Source of the DNA: a virus
DNA length: 51,509 nucleotides
Virus record (IMG/VR): IMGVR_UViG_3300021197_001545
Location: 1 to 51,509 of that record
Strand: one strand, 5' to 3'
Part shown: positions 18,464 to 28,742 of the stretch, piece by piece
Layout: each line of letters opens with the position of its first letter
How positions within the stretch are numbered: position 1 is the stretch's first letter
Translations under genes and position numbers: made by a program
Notes under the pieces: generated by a model
Told to the model about the DNA's origin: nothing
What the model saw: the letters and a program-made list of their open reading frames with translations, nothing else
Database searches by the model: none

Positions 18464-19545
18464 TATGCTTGGAATTGAGGTTGGCTCATCAGGTCCTTAA
18501 GGAACGACATAAGTCTCTTGGAGTCTCCAGAGCTGATAAGTTCTTCCATCATTTGTGTTTGGTCTGGGTTGAACACCAACTCACCTCCAGTGAGCTCTGC
18601 TTCTTTGACTCCAGACTCTTCGTCTACTAAAGCCTTTTTGTTTGTGCTGTGGTTAAACTCACCCTCTGTCTCCATTACCTCACCTCCGTGTCCGTAGGAA
18701 AGCTTGCCGCCTTTTGCTACGTTCTGTAGGCCAAGCCTGGTGCTAAGTTGAGCATCAGTTTCGGCAGTGTATCCAGACGAATTGGCGTTCAAGTCAAAAG
18801 GATTTTGCACGTTTATACCGTCACTCTTAAACAAACCTCCAAGGCTTGGGTCTCTCCCCTGCATTTCTAACCCCGTGTTAATAATATTTGCGCCCCCCTG
18901 AATAAAGGCTTGGTTGCGCTGTCTTCTGGCTTCTTGCTTTGCGTCCTGAGCGGCTCTACGGGCGCTTCTGGCAGCATCAAACTGCCCCTGGGCCCTAGCA
19001 ACCTCTGTATCCATCTGCGTCTGTCTAGCCCTTACGTTTGCGTCTGAGGTAGCATCCTGTACTGCCCCAAGAGTAGACGCAGCGCTCTGCCTTCTGCCCA
19101 GAGAGGCTATGGATTGTTGTTGAGCTAAGTTTGCAACGTTGCCTGCTGTGCTTTGGGCCGTCATAGCTGCCAGCCTAGGGTCTACAGAGGCTGCATTAGC
19201 GCTAGTAGCTAATGACTGCTCTAAGGCCCTCTGTGCAGCCATCTCTGGCGCTCTGCTCTGAGCTATATCGTATGCCTCAAGGTTCTTCTCTGAGAACTTA
19301 AACTTCTCTGGCTCGAACTCAAGAACTCCGCTCTTTAGTCTTTCAAGATCATTAGAGGCCCTAGTTCTATCCTTTTCGGCCCTGTCCATGGCTCTCCTAG
19401 CCTGATCGCCAGCTGCGTTGGCTGCGCTAACCCCAGAGATGATTCCTGGTGCTGCAGTAAGAGCAGCTAGCAAAAGAGGCGCGATGGCATAGTCAACGCC
19501 CTCCATGGGGGTCAAAAGCCTTATTATTATATCAATGAAGTCCAT
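18463..19545 (-). CDS. T7 gp14-like internal virion protein
   Basis: 360 aa from the ATG at 19545 (MDFIDIIIRLL); the frame is open 19 codons further but that would run into the upstream gene. A hydrophobic segment (IAPLLLAALTAAPGIISGV) is followed by a long Ala/Arg/Gln/Asp helix (ARRAMDRAEKDRTRASNDL), as in T7 gp14, which forms the outer-membrane part of the ejection channel. The C-terminus has GGELVFNPDQTQMMEELI and ends SQPQFQA, a tail I have seen in similar marine-phage proteins. Its place just after the tail genes and before two larger helical proteins repeats the T7 14-15-16 order. Confidence 0.6.
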   Translation of the reverse strand: MDFIDIIIRLLTPMEGVDYAIAPLLLAALTAAPGIISGVSAANAAGDQARRAMDRAEKDRTRASNDLERLKSGVLEFEPEKFKFSEKNLEAYDIAQSRAPEMAAQRALEQSLATSANAASVDPRLAAMTAQSTAGNVANLAQQQSIASLGRRQSAASTLGAVQDATSDANVRARQTQMDTEVARAQGQFDAARSARRAAQDAKQEARRQRNQAFIQGGANIINTGLEMQGRDPSLGGLFKSDGINVQNPFDLNANSSGYTAETDAQLSTRLGLQNVAKGGKLSYGHGGEVMETEGEFNHSTNKKALVDEESGVKEAELTGGELVFNPDQTQMMEELISSGDSKRLMSFLKDLMSQPQFQA

Positions 19546-19564
19546 GTTGTAAAAATAGTAAATA

Positions 19565-22500
19565 TTAGGTAGTCGGGTCAAGCTTACTTTGTGTGTACTC
19601 AAGGTTTACAGCATAAAGCTCTGCTTTGTCCTGTGTATCTGTAACGCAAGTTACGGTAGCGTATGAATCTCTTAGCTGGTCACCGTATATAAGTGAATCG
19701 GCTTGTACAAAGAGATCTAATGAATCGTCGGAGTCCTGCGATGTTGCCTGTGGGTCTACGGTACCTGGGCCAATGGAAAGCCCCTGAATCTTCTTAATAG
19801 TAATAGATTTGCCTTCTATTTTAGTAACTACTGCCTTAGTAGAAAAGAAAAGGGGAAAAGATCGATCACCCTGATCTCTTATATAGAAAATCTCAACTTC
19901 ATCACCCACGGGGACAAAATGCTTTATCTCCTTATCAAGAGTTATTGTGGCCTCGTTAGCGAGCCCGATGCCTGAAAGCTGATCAATAAGGCTAGAAGGC
20001 GACACAGTTCCAAGAGAAAAGAACTGAGAGCTGTTTCCGCTTCTTGACGCAGTAGATCTGGGAATACTAGCGTACTTAACTCCTTCGTAATCAGTAAATT
20101 GTTTAACCTGTGACCTGTCGTTAGATGTACTTAGATTTACATCCCAGTCATTATTTGCTTCAAGGCTTATCGCGTTAAACTCTTTTATCAAGGATGGTGA
20201 GTCTGTTTCAGAACCATTGGCCACAGACTTAAACATAGACACACAAGGAGCGCCATAGAAAGAATTTCTATTCTCTTTGTCGTTATGAATCCAAACCATT
20301 GGAGATGTTGAATCATTGACCCCCGTACATCTAAATGACAAGAACTCGTTTCTTACGTTCGCGTAGCAAGTAGATGAGAAGTCATATCGAGTAGACCACC
20401 TTCCGTCACCGCCTGGAGAGTAAGCTATACTAGCCAAAGAAACGTTTATGTCGCTTGTGTCTCCTGGAGAAGAATTATAATCAGAGTTAATAAGCTGATC
20501 TTTTGTCAAGAAATTTGGCGTTCCAACAGATGAATTAAATTCCATCAAGCTAAATATCATCTCATCATTTACAGGGTCATAGCCCATTACAGCCCTTCTG
20601 TTGATAGGTGTGGTTAACAAGAACTCTGAGATTTTATTTTTAAAGTACTTATCCATAGACCTTTCGGATATAATATCGAGGCCTTTCTGATCAATCTTTA
20701 CAATCTTTTGATTATCTAGGTCAGCAAAGTATATGACGTCATCCTCAACAACTACCGATGATGGAGATCCAGAGCTCCCGTAGTCTATAGGGTAGAAGCT
20801 AGCAGCGCCCAAAACTTTGTTTGAAACACTTACACTTTCTTGCCCTGAAGCGGTGCTAAGCACATCCCTACCCAAAAGCACATCAGAAACTTTCTTTCTC
20901 TGAAGCACTGTAAGCTTGTTCCCCCTTGGCACTATGTAGTCTATAGCCCCATTTTCTATGGGTAAGTCCTTAAAGTTCATAGACAGAGGGAAGGACGAGA
21001 AGTTGTTGTCAAAGATGTTCGTGAGGGTCCTCTCCGAGAACGTTATAGACGTTTCATTCCTAGTCTTTCTTTCATTGGGTATCACGAAGCAAGGCCTTCC
21101 GTATCCTTTTGAAGAAGAGGCGTGGTAATCAATTACAGAGTTTGTCTCAAGCGATACAGGCAAAAAGTTAGATCCAGAGGTGTCTTCTCCAGCAGAGCTA
21201 GAGATAAGGCTTGCAAAGTTCCCGCCTGTAAACTTTTGAAGGTTTACTGGCACCTGCCTGTAGAACACGTCTCCCTTCTCTATGGTTATTATGTTTGGGA
21301 AGTGTACATTTTCTCCACTTAGTGGTTTGCACTGACCCCCGTAAGTATTTGAGAAATTATCATTTGTACCATCATAGCCCAGCTCGTAATAAGTAGTGAG
21401 GTCTTCATCACCGCCCTTTTTAGGAGTAAAGATCTCTACCACGCATCGCCTCTCCCAGTTTGCATTTGTCTTAGCTGCTAGGCCTGCGTTTATGCTAAAG
21501 TCAGATAAGCCAAAAAGATCAGAATTTAGATTGTTCTTCACTACCAAGAACTGGCCGTTAAGCCTCCCTCTATTGTTTGAAACAGAAGGATTTATCTGAT
21601 TTTGTTTTCTCGTAACAGTAGATACTTTATCGCCGTCGTACACGTAAGTATCTACACTCCCCTCATCAATAGATGTGTCTGCAAAAGGATGGTTCTGCAT
21701 GTCTTCATCAAGAGTAACAACCTCCGTCACGTCAAACACCTCTTCACTTGAAGCGTATATAATGCCAGTGTTGTTGAAATCGTAGTAGCTTATCACTCTA
21801 ATTTTATCACCTGGGGTAAACCTGTAAAGGTCCCCTGTAAGGTCTTCTTGGTTTTTAGCCCCCCCAGCTGTCGCGTAAGATATATCAGTCTTTTGCAAGT
21901 AGTTCAAAGACAAGAAAAACTTGTTGTCGTCGGGGTCAGCATTTTTCTTAGCAAAGGCTCCGTCTACAGAGTATTGCGTAAAACGCTCTACAGTACTGTT
22001 CCCCCCATATACTATCCTGTAGTCTGTGGCCCACGAAGGGGCCTGGCTAGTTATCTTTATCTTAACAGATACACCCCCTTTTTGAGACTGAGAAGGTCTG
22101 TCTAGATCAGAGTATCCTTTTACAAACACGGGGTCTATAGGTACTACGCCTGATCTCCTACCCCTTTCGTCATAGTAGACTACCCCAAAGTTGTGAAGGG
22201 CATTTGTCTTAAATGACCCTATATTCCCGCCACTATCGAGACCTTGGAAATTAGATACGGTAGGCAGTATGTTAAAAGTTCCAGCGCCTGTAGAGTTTGG
22301 TATGTAGGCCTCTGATGATCCATCTTCAGTAGGTGTGGCTTTGTACTTTAGGCTTACGATAGTTGCAGAAGAGTTGCCACCCGACGAATTGTCAATATCT
22401 TCTACTACGGCAGCTCTTTTTTCGATTACGAAAGAATCGAACACTGTGCCTCCGCCATCGCCGCTGTGGTCATTGAGAGAATCCCCCTCCATAAACGGCA

Positions 22501-24988
22501 TGTTTACTACCCTCCCCAAAAGCGTTTCTGCAAAAACACTGCCGCTAGTATTCATAGCGTTAGCACTTCCTCCAACCATATTTGTTAGTCGGCAAGCTTG
22601 CAATCCAATAAAGTTAAGATCAGTCCTAGCCCCATTGAAAACAGCTGTTACATCTTGAACCTTTACAGCCCTAGCTTGAAGCTCGCCTTGCATGCCGCCT
22701 GGACCGCATTGACCATCGACAAGGGAAAACCTGTTGTTTTGTTCGTCTGCATTTGTAACACCAGAAGCCACAAAGTTTTCGTAAAAATCTCGTAAGTAAG
22801 TGCCCCCGCTAGGGGTTCCATCTATTTCAAGATATTCTTCATTAAACCCACCTATCTTGCCGTCCCACTTGCTAGACATAGTGCCGAAAACATCACTGGG
22901 TTTTCCGCTGATAGGCTCTTTAAGGGCGTCTAGGTTGGAACCTGTGTTGTATTCATACCCAATGTCAACTAGATTCTCCTCAAAGTTTTCAATAAATGAA
23001 GACACGAATTCAGAAAGCTGGCAGGTCCAACCCTCCTCACCCCAATCGGCATCGGTAAAGTTGGCCTCCCTGGGGTCCTCATAGACCTTCCAGGATCCAA
23101 TAGGTGCTGGGAAGTATCTCCCTTTATTCCTGTCGTCTTGGCTGGAGCTTCCTGTTTTTATAACATCGGTGACCTGTCCTCCAAGAGTCTGAGAGTTATC
23201 AATGCTTTTTACGTTGGGCCATCTAAGCCTCTGAATCCCTTCATCGTTTAAAACTTCTTTTGTCCAAGGAGAATTGCTTCCGTTTGGCCTCACCATAGGA
23301 GAAAAACCAACTTGTGGTATAGGGAGGCAAGTCTTTACATCGTTGACATAAAGCTCAGACATACATATCTTAACTCTGTCTACATAGTTGGTGCCCCCGT
23401 TGGGGTCAAAGTTACCACTGTCTTTTTCGCATGCAAACCTAGCCTTAGCTTTGTTTATGATGAAGAACCCGTCTGGGGGATCGGTTTGGGCGCCATGCAC
23501 ACAACAGATAAGATCAGCCAAGGATTCATTTTGAAATATCTCTTGGCCTTCGTTTAGACCTAGGTTTATATTAAGCTCTGCAATCCTTTCATTGCCAGCT
23601 CCAAACGTCACATTACTAGATTGGGTTAACCCACAAAGCGTGTTGGCTATAATATTAGAAACTGTTTCTTTGGAGGTAGCGCTATTAAGAATAAACTGAA
23701 CCTCAAAGACAAGCTGGTCACCCTTTATTATTACGGGCGCAAATGGAGTTGATCCTACGCGAAGATCTTGTGCCGCGTTTGGGCTACCGCTATTCCAAGT
23801 GCCAGAGACAAGGTTATCCTCCCCCCCCTGAACCCCGACCCCGAAAGAGTTTGTGATGTTAGAAAGTACATTGGAAGGGCCTCCTGGAACCTGAGAGAGG
23901 CCCGTTAAGTCACCGTTGTCAAACATACCGCTACCAGCAAGGTGTCCAGCGTCTCTTTCAAGAGACCCATGCACTGACTTTTCATTGCTGTTAAATGGAA
24001 CTGCGGCGTTGTAGGCGTGAAAGTTTCTTTGAGGGTTTACTATGATTTTAACGGAAAACTCTCCAGGCGCAATTTCATCTGGAAGGCCTGTCACGTCAAG
24101 ATAGAAGCCAGAGTTTTTTGTTACAGCTTTTGTGCTAAAGGCTATATTGCTTCCGCTTTCATTAACCACCATACTGGGCACTGCTTTGATTCCAAAATCA
24201 AAGAGATCAGCAGGCTTGTCCTTGTATATAACCGTGGCTTCTGTCTTAATAGAAAAAGTGTCGAATCCTTCTTCGTAGTTTGCATACAGCATCCTGTTGT
24301 CCGCCACAGCCAAAGACTTGGCTTTTTGAGGAACCCTGTCAAAAGACTTAGTTGCCTCTGACTGAGGAAGCACAGCAAAGACTCTGTCGTTAAGGAATGA
24401 ATAAGTGCCTACAAAAGGACTACCTACGTCAGCGGGATCAAAAGAAGGCGAGTCAGGATTGTCTACAGATATCTCATCTATTATCTTCATAACCCCGTTG
24501 TCACCCTCCCTAAATAGAATCCTTATTTTGTATATCTCAAGGGAAGGCCTAGGGATGTACAAGAGGCATCTATTGGGTATGTTTGCTGTCTCTATGTCTT
24601 GAGACCCCAAAAACTGTATCTCCTCTGGATACGCAACAGCAGAAAAGACAGCAGGCGCTGAAACCGTGTTGTCTCTGTATATGTTTTGATACGAAAACAC
24701 CATACCGTCAGAAGCCTTGAAGTTGGACTGAGATATAAGCGGGTCATATTCAAAATCAAACTTTATCTCTTTTAACGGGGACTTAGGACATGCAGTTATA
24801 AAATCCTTCATGTCTTCTCCCGACCCATACCCCAGAGCATTACCAGAGTAATTGTCATCACCCTCTATAGCTCTTCTCACGTTAAGCTTTTTAGGCTCAT
24901 TTGTATCGTCCGTGAAGTAAAGGATAGTGTCAACCTCTGGATCAGATCCAGCAAATGGCTGTACGTCTGTTACGTTATCTATAGGCAT
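19565..24988 (-). CDS. Tail propeller/nozzle protein, main part
   Basis: 1,807 aa, beta-rich, no signal peptide. It starts abruptly with TILYFTDDTNEPKKLNVRRA (about 21-40), a motif that normally follows an N-terminal propeller segment in the large tail (stabilisation or nozzle) proteins of crAss-like and flavobacterial phages. Later come NFGVVYYDERGRRSG and, near the end, VVVEDDVIYFADLDNQKIVK with MGYDPVNDEMIF, also typical of that family. Its missing N-terminal segment is found in the next gene upstream, and the two genes join at a TAATG stop-start. It probably forms the tail hub or nozzle with that partner. Confidence 0.6.
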   Translation of the reverse strand: MPIDNVTDVQPFAGSDPEVDTILYFTDDTNEPKKLNVRRAIEGDDNYSGNALGYGSGEDMKDFITACPKSPLKEIKFDFEYDPLISQSNFKASDGMVFSYQNIYRDNTVSAPAVFSAVAYPEEIQFLGSQDIETANIPNRCLLYIPRPSLEIYKIRILFREGDNGVMKIIDEISVDNPDSPSFDPADVGSPFVGTYSFLNDRVFAVLPQSEATKSFDRVPQKAKSLAVADNRMLYANYEEGFDTFSIKTEATVIYKDKPADLFDFGIKAVPSMVVNESGSNIAFSTKAVTKNSGFYLDVTGLPDEIAPGEFSVKIIVNPQRNFHAYNAAVPFNSNEKSVHGSLERDAGHLAGSGMFDNGDLTGLSQVPGGPSNVLSNITNSFGVGVQGGEDNLVSGTWNSGSPNAAQDLRVGSTPFAPVIIKGDQLVFEVQFILNSATSKETVSNIIANTLCGLTQSSNVTFGAGNERIAELNINLGLNEGQEIFQNESLADLICCVHGAQTDPPDGFFIINKAKARFACEKDSGNFDPNGGTNYVDRVKICMSELYVNDVKTCLPIPQVGFSPMVRPNGSNSPWTKEVLNDEGIQRLRWPNVKSIDNSQTLGGQVTDVIKTGSSSQDDRNKGRYFPAPIGSWKVYEDPREANFTDADWGEEGWTCQLSEFVSSFIENFEENLVDIGYEYNTGSNLDALKEPISGKPSDVFGTMSSKWDGKIGGFNEEYLEIDGTPSGGTYLRDFYENFVASGVTNADEQNNRFSLVDGQCGPGGMQGELQARAVKVQDVTAVFNGARTDLNFIGLQACRLTNMVGGSANAMNTSGSVFAETLLGRVVNMPFMEGDSLNDHSGDGGGTVFDSFVIEKRAAVVEDIDNSSGGNSSATIVSLKYKATPTEDGSSEAYIPNSTGAGTFNILPTVSNFQGLDSGGNIGSFKTNALHNFGVVYYDERGRRSGVVPIDPVFVKGYSDLDRPSQSQKGGVSVKIKITSQAPSWATDYRIVYGGNSTVERFTQYSVDGAFAKKNADPDDNKFFLSLNYLQKTDISYATAGGAKNQEDLTGDLYRFTPGDKIRVISYYDFNNTGIIYASSEEVFDVTEVVTLDEDMQNHPFADTSIDEGSVDTYVYDGDKVSTVTRKQNQINPSVSNNRGRLNGQFLVVKNNLNSDLFGLSDFSINAGLAAKTNANWERRCVVEIFTPKKGGDEDLTTYYELGYDGTNDNFSNTYGGQCKPLSGENVHFPNIITIEKGDVFYRQVPVNLQKFTGGNFASLISSSAGEDTSGSNFLPVSLETNSVIDYHASSSKGYGRPCFVIPNERKTRNETSITFSERTLTNIFDNNFSSFPLSMNFKDLPIENGAIDYIVPRGNKLTVLQRKKVSDVLLGRDVLSTASGQESVSVSNKVLGAASFYPIDYGSSGSPSSVVVEDDVIYFADLDNQKIVKIDQKGLDIISERSMDKYFKNKISEFLLTTPINRRAVMGYDPVNDEMIFSLMEFNSSVGTPNFLTKDQLINSDYNSSPGDTSDINVSLASIAYSPGGDGRWSTRYDFSSTCYANVRNEFLSFRCTGVNDSTSPMVWIHNDKENRNSFYGAPCVSMFKSVANGSETDSPSLIKEFNAISLEANNDWDVNLSTSNDRSQVKQFTDYEGVKYASIPRSTASRSGNSSQFFSLGTVSPSSLIDQLSGIGLANEATITLDKEIKHFVPVGDEVEIFYIRDQGDRSFPLFFSTKAVVTKIEGKSITIKKIQGLSIGPGTVDPQATSQDSDDSLDLFVQADSLIYGDQLRDSYATVTCVTDTQDKAELYAVNLEYTQSKLDPTT

Positions 24989-27897
24989 TAGTATCCGTAT
25001 TTCTTTGTTGCTTTCTTCTTGGTAGAAGAAGATGATGTGGGTGTAATAGGCGCTGGGGTGGCGTCTTCAGGCGTTGCATCCCTAGTAGTACTGGTGGTAG
25101 TAGTGCCGTTAGACCCGCCTGCACTAGCTCCGTTGCCAGCAGAAGAGGTAGGCTCGTCGCCTAGCGTTATAGTGTCTGCAGTAAACTCCTCGGTGACCTG
25201 AACTCCGTCTACATTCCTGTCCTCGACGGATGGGTTTGCTTGCAGATACTTTAGATTTGATGAGTCTTCTGGGGGGGCACTTCCGCTCGTTATGCGCAGG
25301 TATTCAAGACTGTCGCCTTGCTGATCCTGAGCCTGGAGGAAAGCCCTAAAGCCCACGATGTAAATCCTTCCGTTAGTTGTTATGCTTCCGCTTTGTGGGG
25401 CCAACGCCCCCAGTGAATGCGCGGCACCAATAGTGCCACCCCCGCTTCCACCTATACCTAAAATTTCAAAGTGATCATTAACTGAAGAGTATACCCCGCT
25501 TGAGTTTTCTGCATAAAGGCCCCCACCTACGTTTTCAGGAGGTTCACCACTAGTGAACTCGTAAAATCCAGTGGCTTGCTGGGGAGTCTCTAAGCCTGGC
25601 TGCCTAACAGACATGCTTATCTTATTAGCTACTCTAAGTGTCCCCTCCCCAGAAAGGAAAACACTAAAAGTCGGCTCATAAAGACCGCCACCTGCGATTT
25701 TCTGCTCGTCACTAGCTCCACCTTGGATGACTCCTGTGCTAGGAAATGATCTAATTAAACTGTGTTGGTAATTAAAGTCAGTGCCAGTTTGAGCCAATGA
25801 CCTGTTTCCCTTTTTTTCAAAATTCTGTGTATCTAAGCTAACAATTTGTGCTGTGGGCCTATAAGCAGCACTTGCTATTGAAAATGGGTCGGTGTCTGTT
25901 CGAGGAAAGTAATACCAATTTGTAGGAAAGCTTCCACCCCCAACGACGTCATCGACGCTATTTTGCCCAATATACGTACCGTTCAAAGAAGGACCTTCTA
26001 TGTTCACCAACGGCGCGGAATTCAAAAGGTCTGCAGTTGGTGCCCCTGTTGCAGTACCGTAATAATATATGCTAGTGGAAGAAGGAAAGAACTGACTTAT
26101 CTGCGACTGCAAAGCACTACCTGTAAATTCACATGCCGCGTAAATAGGGTCGTTAATATTGGTTGTGAAAAACACAAAAATAAATTCTGGAGGGTCGTCG
26201 ATGTCGTTGCCTGGGTCTGGAGGCGGTGGGTCGTCCAAAATCCTCTGTTGGCCTCCCCCACCGTCTGCGTCATTGACGACATCATCTTCGGTAAGGACTC
26301 CAGGGACGCCCTCCTCAGCAATGTCTTCAAACAACTCCTGGAAATCTATCCACTCACTGCTTTCTCTAAAATCAAAAACTGTTTTTGCTGGAGCAAATCT
26401 TCTGCCAGCAGATACATCATTACCCCTCCAGGATACGCTAACGTGTGGGGTATCACACCCAAATCCGAATCCAGGAAAGAGAAGGTCCGTTATATCTTTA
26501 AACGTCCCACTAACGTTGTCGACGGCATCAAGATAATCGGTAAAAGCGTCAAAATTACCATCCACAAGACTACCGCTGATCATAGAAGACGTAAGGCAGT
26601 AGTTGGGGGACCTTGACCCAGCCATAATACCATTAAGGCTTTTAAAGCCCACAGCGTTAGTTAGAAGATAGTTAGTGGATTCTTGAATAAAATCCTTTAC
26701 TGTTTTATCAGGATCCCTTTCTCCAGCATTGTATATCTCGACATTCCACTCAAACGTAGGTTTGGAGGGCGAAGGTATAGACTGGTTGAGGGTCCCGTTC
26801 CAAAGAGTGTTCTGCGTTGAAGTCTCCAACTCTCTAGTCCACGCAAAAAGTTCATTAAGGAAATCCTCCTTAAATATAACTTTTATGGATGCTTGGGCTC
26901 GGTACGCCTGATCAAGTAAATTGCTGTCTACTGATATTACTCCCTGGGAAGAATACTGAAGCCCATGAGATCTGGAGTTAAGGTTTGTCTCCCTTTCTAG
27001 TGGGCTGGTGTCGTATCCTGAAGGAAGATTGTAAGAGTTAGTTACGGGCTGCCCGTTTAACGCTTGAAACGTAATTTCAGCTGTGACGCTAGCTACCACG
27101 TCTTCTATATTAACCCCATCTTTAAATGGATCGGAATCAAGGAAAGGGTGATCATCGTTAAGAGCTATACTAGCTTGGCTTGTTACACTAAAATTCGATG
27201 AGCCATTGATTGGTCCGTATATATGGTTGGCTATTGTAGAGAAGTCTACGCCTATGCAGTACGGTATGTCAATAGGATCAGGCAAGATACAAGTGCCGTT
27301 ATCAATTGTAGCATTAGGATTGTAATTTAATGCAGAGGCATTTGTGCATCCTGACACATTTTCATTTACATCAAAATCGTTATCGCCATCGCCCTCGCTG
27401 CCTGGATTTCCACCACCCCCCGTGTTATCTGGATCGCCTTCATCAACGGCTGTAGCACCACCCTCTGTATCATCTTGAGTAGAGTCAGCTATAACCCCAG
27501 CCTCTACAACTCTTTTGATTTTTACGAAGTCCGCAGAGACAAACCCATTTCTAGGAAACTTCAAAAGGCTTGAAGTGAATATTAGTCTGTAGGACTTGGC
27601 CTCAGCGCTATAAGCCCATATAGAGTGCTTATCGCTGCTGTTGAATACAAATAGGTACACTACACCGACTGCGTCGTCAGAAACGCTTCCTATGACGTAA
27701 TTAGCGCCCGTGAAGTCATCCGTGTCGGCACCAAGGAAGTCTACGGGGGTGTTGGCCTCGGCGTTCTTTACAACACCGCCCTGACCGTCTTCGTTGGTTC
27801 TGATGGCTACATTAAGCGCATCAATTAGGTCTGTAGGCTTGAGCAGACGCTCATCAAGTGACTTGTTGAGCTGTCTAGGTGTGATCTTACTCTTCAT
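24988..27897 (-). CDS. Tail propeller/nozzle protein, N-terminal part with inserted adhesive-type modules
   Basis: 969 aa. Residues about 1-130 (LLKPTDLIDALNVAIRTNED, then GVVYLFVFNSSDK, then FVSADFVKIK) match the N-terminus of large phage tail propeller proteins. The continuation of that family lies at the start of the following gene. Residues about 130-969 appear inserted: an Asp/Gly-rich linker, one Cys-bounded unit GCTNASALNYNPNATIDNG (about 182-200), several beta modules and a Ser/Thr/Gly/Pro tail ending in Lys (STKKKATKKYGY). The Cys-bounded unit is the same type as the eight in the T9SS-sorted protein at 5221-7644. The inserted part is a good candidate for host binding. Confidence 0.55.
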   Translation of the reverse strand: MKSKITPRQLNKSLDERLLKPTDLIDALNVAIRTNEDGQGGVVKNAEANTPVDFLGADTDDFTGANYVIGSVSDDAVGVVYLFVFNSSDKHSIWAYSAEAKSYRLIFTSSLLKFPRNGFVSADFVKIKRVVEAGVIADSTQDDTEGGATAVDEGDPDNTGGGGNPGSEGDGDNDFDVNENVSGCTNASALNYNPNATIDNGTCILPDPIDIPYCIGVDFSTIANHIYGPINGSSNFSVTSQASIALNDDHPFLDSDPFKDGVNIEDVVASVTAEITFQALNGQPVTNSYNLPSGYDTSPLERETNLNSRSHGLQYSSQGVISVDSNLLDQAYRAQASIKVIFKEDFLNELFAWTRELETSTQNTLWNGTLNQSIPSPSKPTFEWNVEIYNAGERDPDKTVKDFIQESTNYLLTNAVGFKSLNGIMAGSRSPNYCLTSSMISGSLVDGNFDAFTDYLDAVDNVSGTFKDITDLLFPGFGFGCDTPHVSVSWRGNDVSAGRRFAPAKTVFDFRESSEWIDFQELFEDIAEEGVPGVLTEDDVVNDADGGGGQQRILDDPPPPDPGNDIDDPPEFIFVFFTTNINDPIYAACEFTGSALQSQISQFFPSSTSIYYYGTATGAPTADLLNSAPLVNIEGPSLNGTYIGQNSVDDVVGGGSFPTNWYYFPRTDTDPFSIASAAYRPTAQIVSLDTQNFEKKGNRSLAQTGTDFNYQHSLIRSFPSTGVIQGGASDEQKIAGGGLYEPTFSVFLSGEGTLRVANKISMSVRQPGLETPQQATGFYEFTSGEPPENVGGGLYAENSSGVYSSVNDHFEILGIGGSGGGTIGAAHSLGALAPQSGSITTNGRIYIVGFRAFLQAQDQQGDSLEYLRITSGSAPPEDSSNLKYLQANPSVEDRNVDGVQVTEEFTADTITLGDEPTSSAGNGASAGGSNGTTTTSTTRDATPEDATPAPITPTSSSSTKKKATKKYGY

Positions 27898-28742
27898 CAG
27901 ACCTTAGGTGATTGCTTAAAGTTTTGTCTGATAACCTGTAGAGCATCTTCCTTAGAGAAGGACTTCATCCTTGCGTTGGCTTTGCGTCTCTCGTTGTAGT
28001 ACTCTGAACGTGCTCTGGCTTTCTCACCCTGTGGCACAGTAGACTTACGCTCTACGAGCTTGTAGTACATGTAGCAGCGAAGAGCTTCTTCGAGGTACAG
28101 ATGTACTGTGGGGTTGGTAGATCTAGCTTGATCAGCTATGTACTCTATGACGACTTGACTGTACTTTGAAGTAGTGTCAAGCTCGATCCTGTTTTGGTCT
28201 AGATTCATTCTGTATGAACCAGATTTGTGACCACCTCCCAATCCATAAAGCCTTCCGTTAGAAGTTCCATGAACAAAGTTCCTAAACAGGTAGGAGTCGA
28301 AAGCATCTGCTAGGCTGTCTGAGCTTGCATCAGCACCCGTTGTGACAGACTTTGAGTCAACCCTATCAAACACCCCGTCACTGTTTGCGTCATTGGCGCT
28401 GCTAGAAACGCCTACTGCGGCCCCAGAAGAATCAGCGTAAGACTGAGAGTAGTTTATGTTTTTGTTTTCACCAAACACATACACCATACCGTCTTCACCA
28501 ACAACCCCAATCTTTATGATGTCTACAAAATCATCAGGCAGCTCCACAGTATTGTTAGAAGACGTTATGTCCAGCTTAAGAGACCTTACCTCATTGGACA
28601 GGTCAAATCCCATTTCACGTATGCCGCGAAGGGCGATGCTCCTCATGGCAACGTCAGAGGCGTTTGCGATGTAGTCGTCACCCTCTGAGGTTAGGACGAA
28701 ATCAGATATAACCTGATCAAGTGTTGTTGTATTCCTTGCCAT
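27897..28742 (-). CDS. Ring or tail-tube protein
   Basis: 281 aa. The N-terminal helical part (LDQVISDFVLTSEGDDYI, ALRGIREMGFDLSNEV) and strand series (NNTVELPDDFVDIIKIGVVG) are followed by a C-terminal helix pair (LYLEEALRCYMYYKL, then KARARSEYYNERRKANARMK). This is the pattern of ring or tail-tubular proteins in short-tailed Bacteroidetes phages, broadly comparable to T7 gp11. It should sit between the portal and the nozzle. It overlaps both neighbours by one base (TAATG and TGATG), so it is coupled with the other tail proteins. Confidence 0.6.
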   Translation of the reverse strand: MARNTTTLDQVISDFVLTSEGDDYIANASDVAMRSIALRGIREMGFDLSNEVRSLKLDITSSNNTVELPDDFVDIIKIGVVGEDGMVYVFGENKNINYSQSYADSSGAAVGVSSSANDANSDGVFDRVDSKSVTTGADASSDSLADAFDSYLFRNFVHGTSNGRLYGLGGGHKSGSYRMNLDQNRIELDTTSKYSQVVIEYIADQARSTNPTVHLYLEEALRCYMYYKLVERKSTVPQGEKARARSEYYNERRKANARMKSFSKEDALQVIRQNFKQSPKV

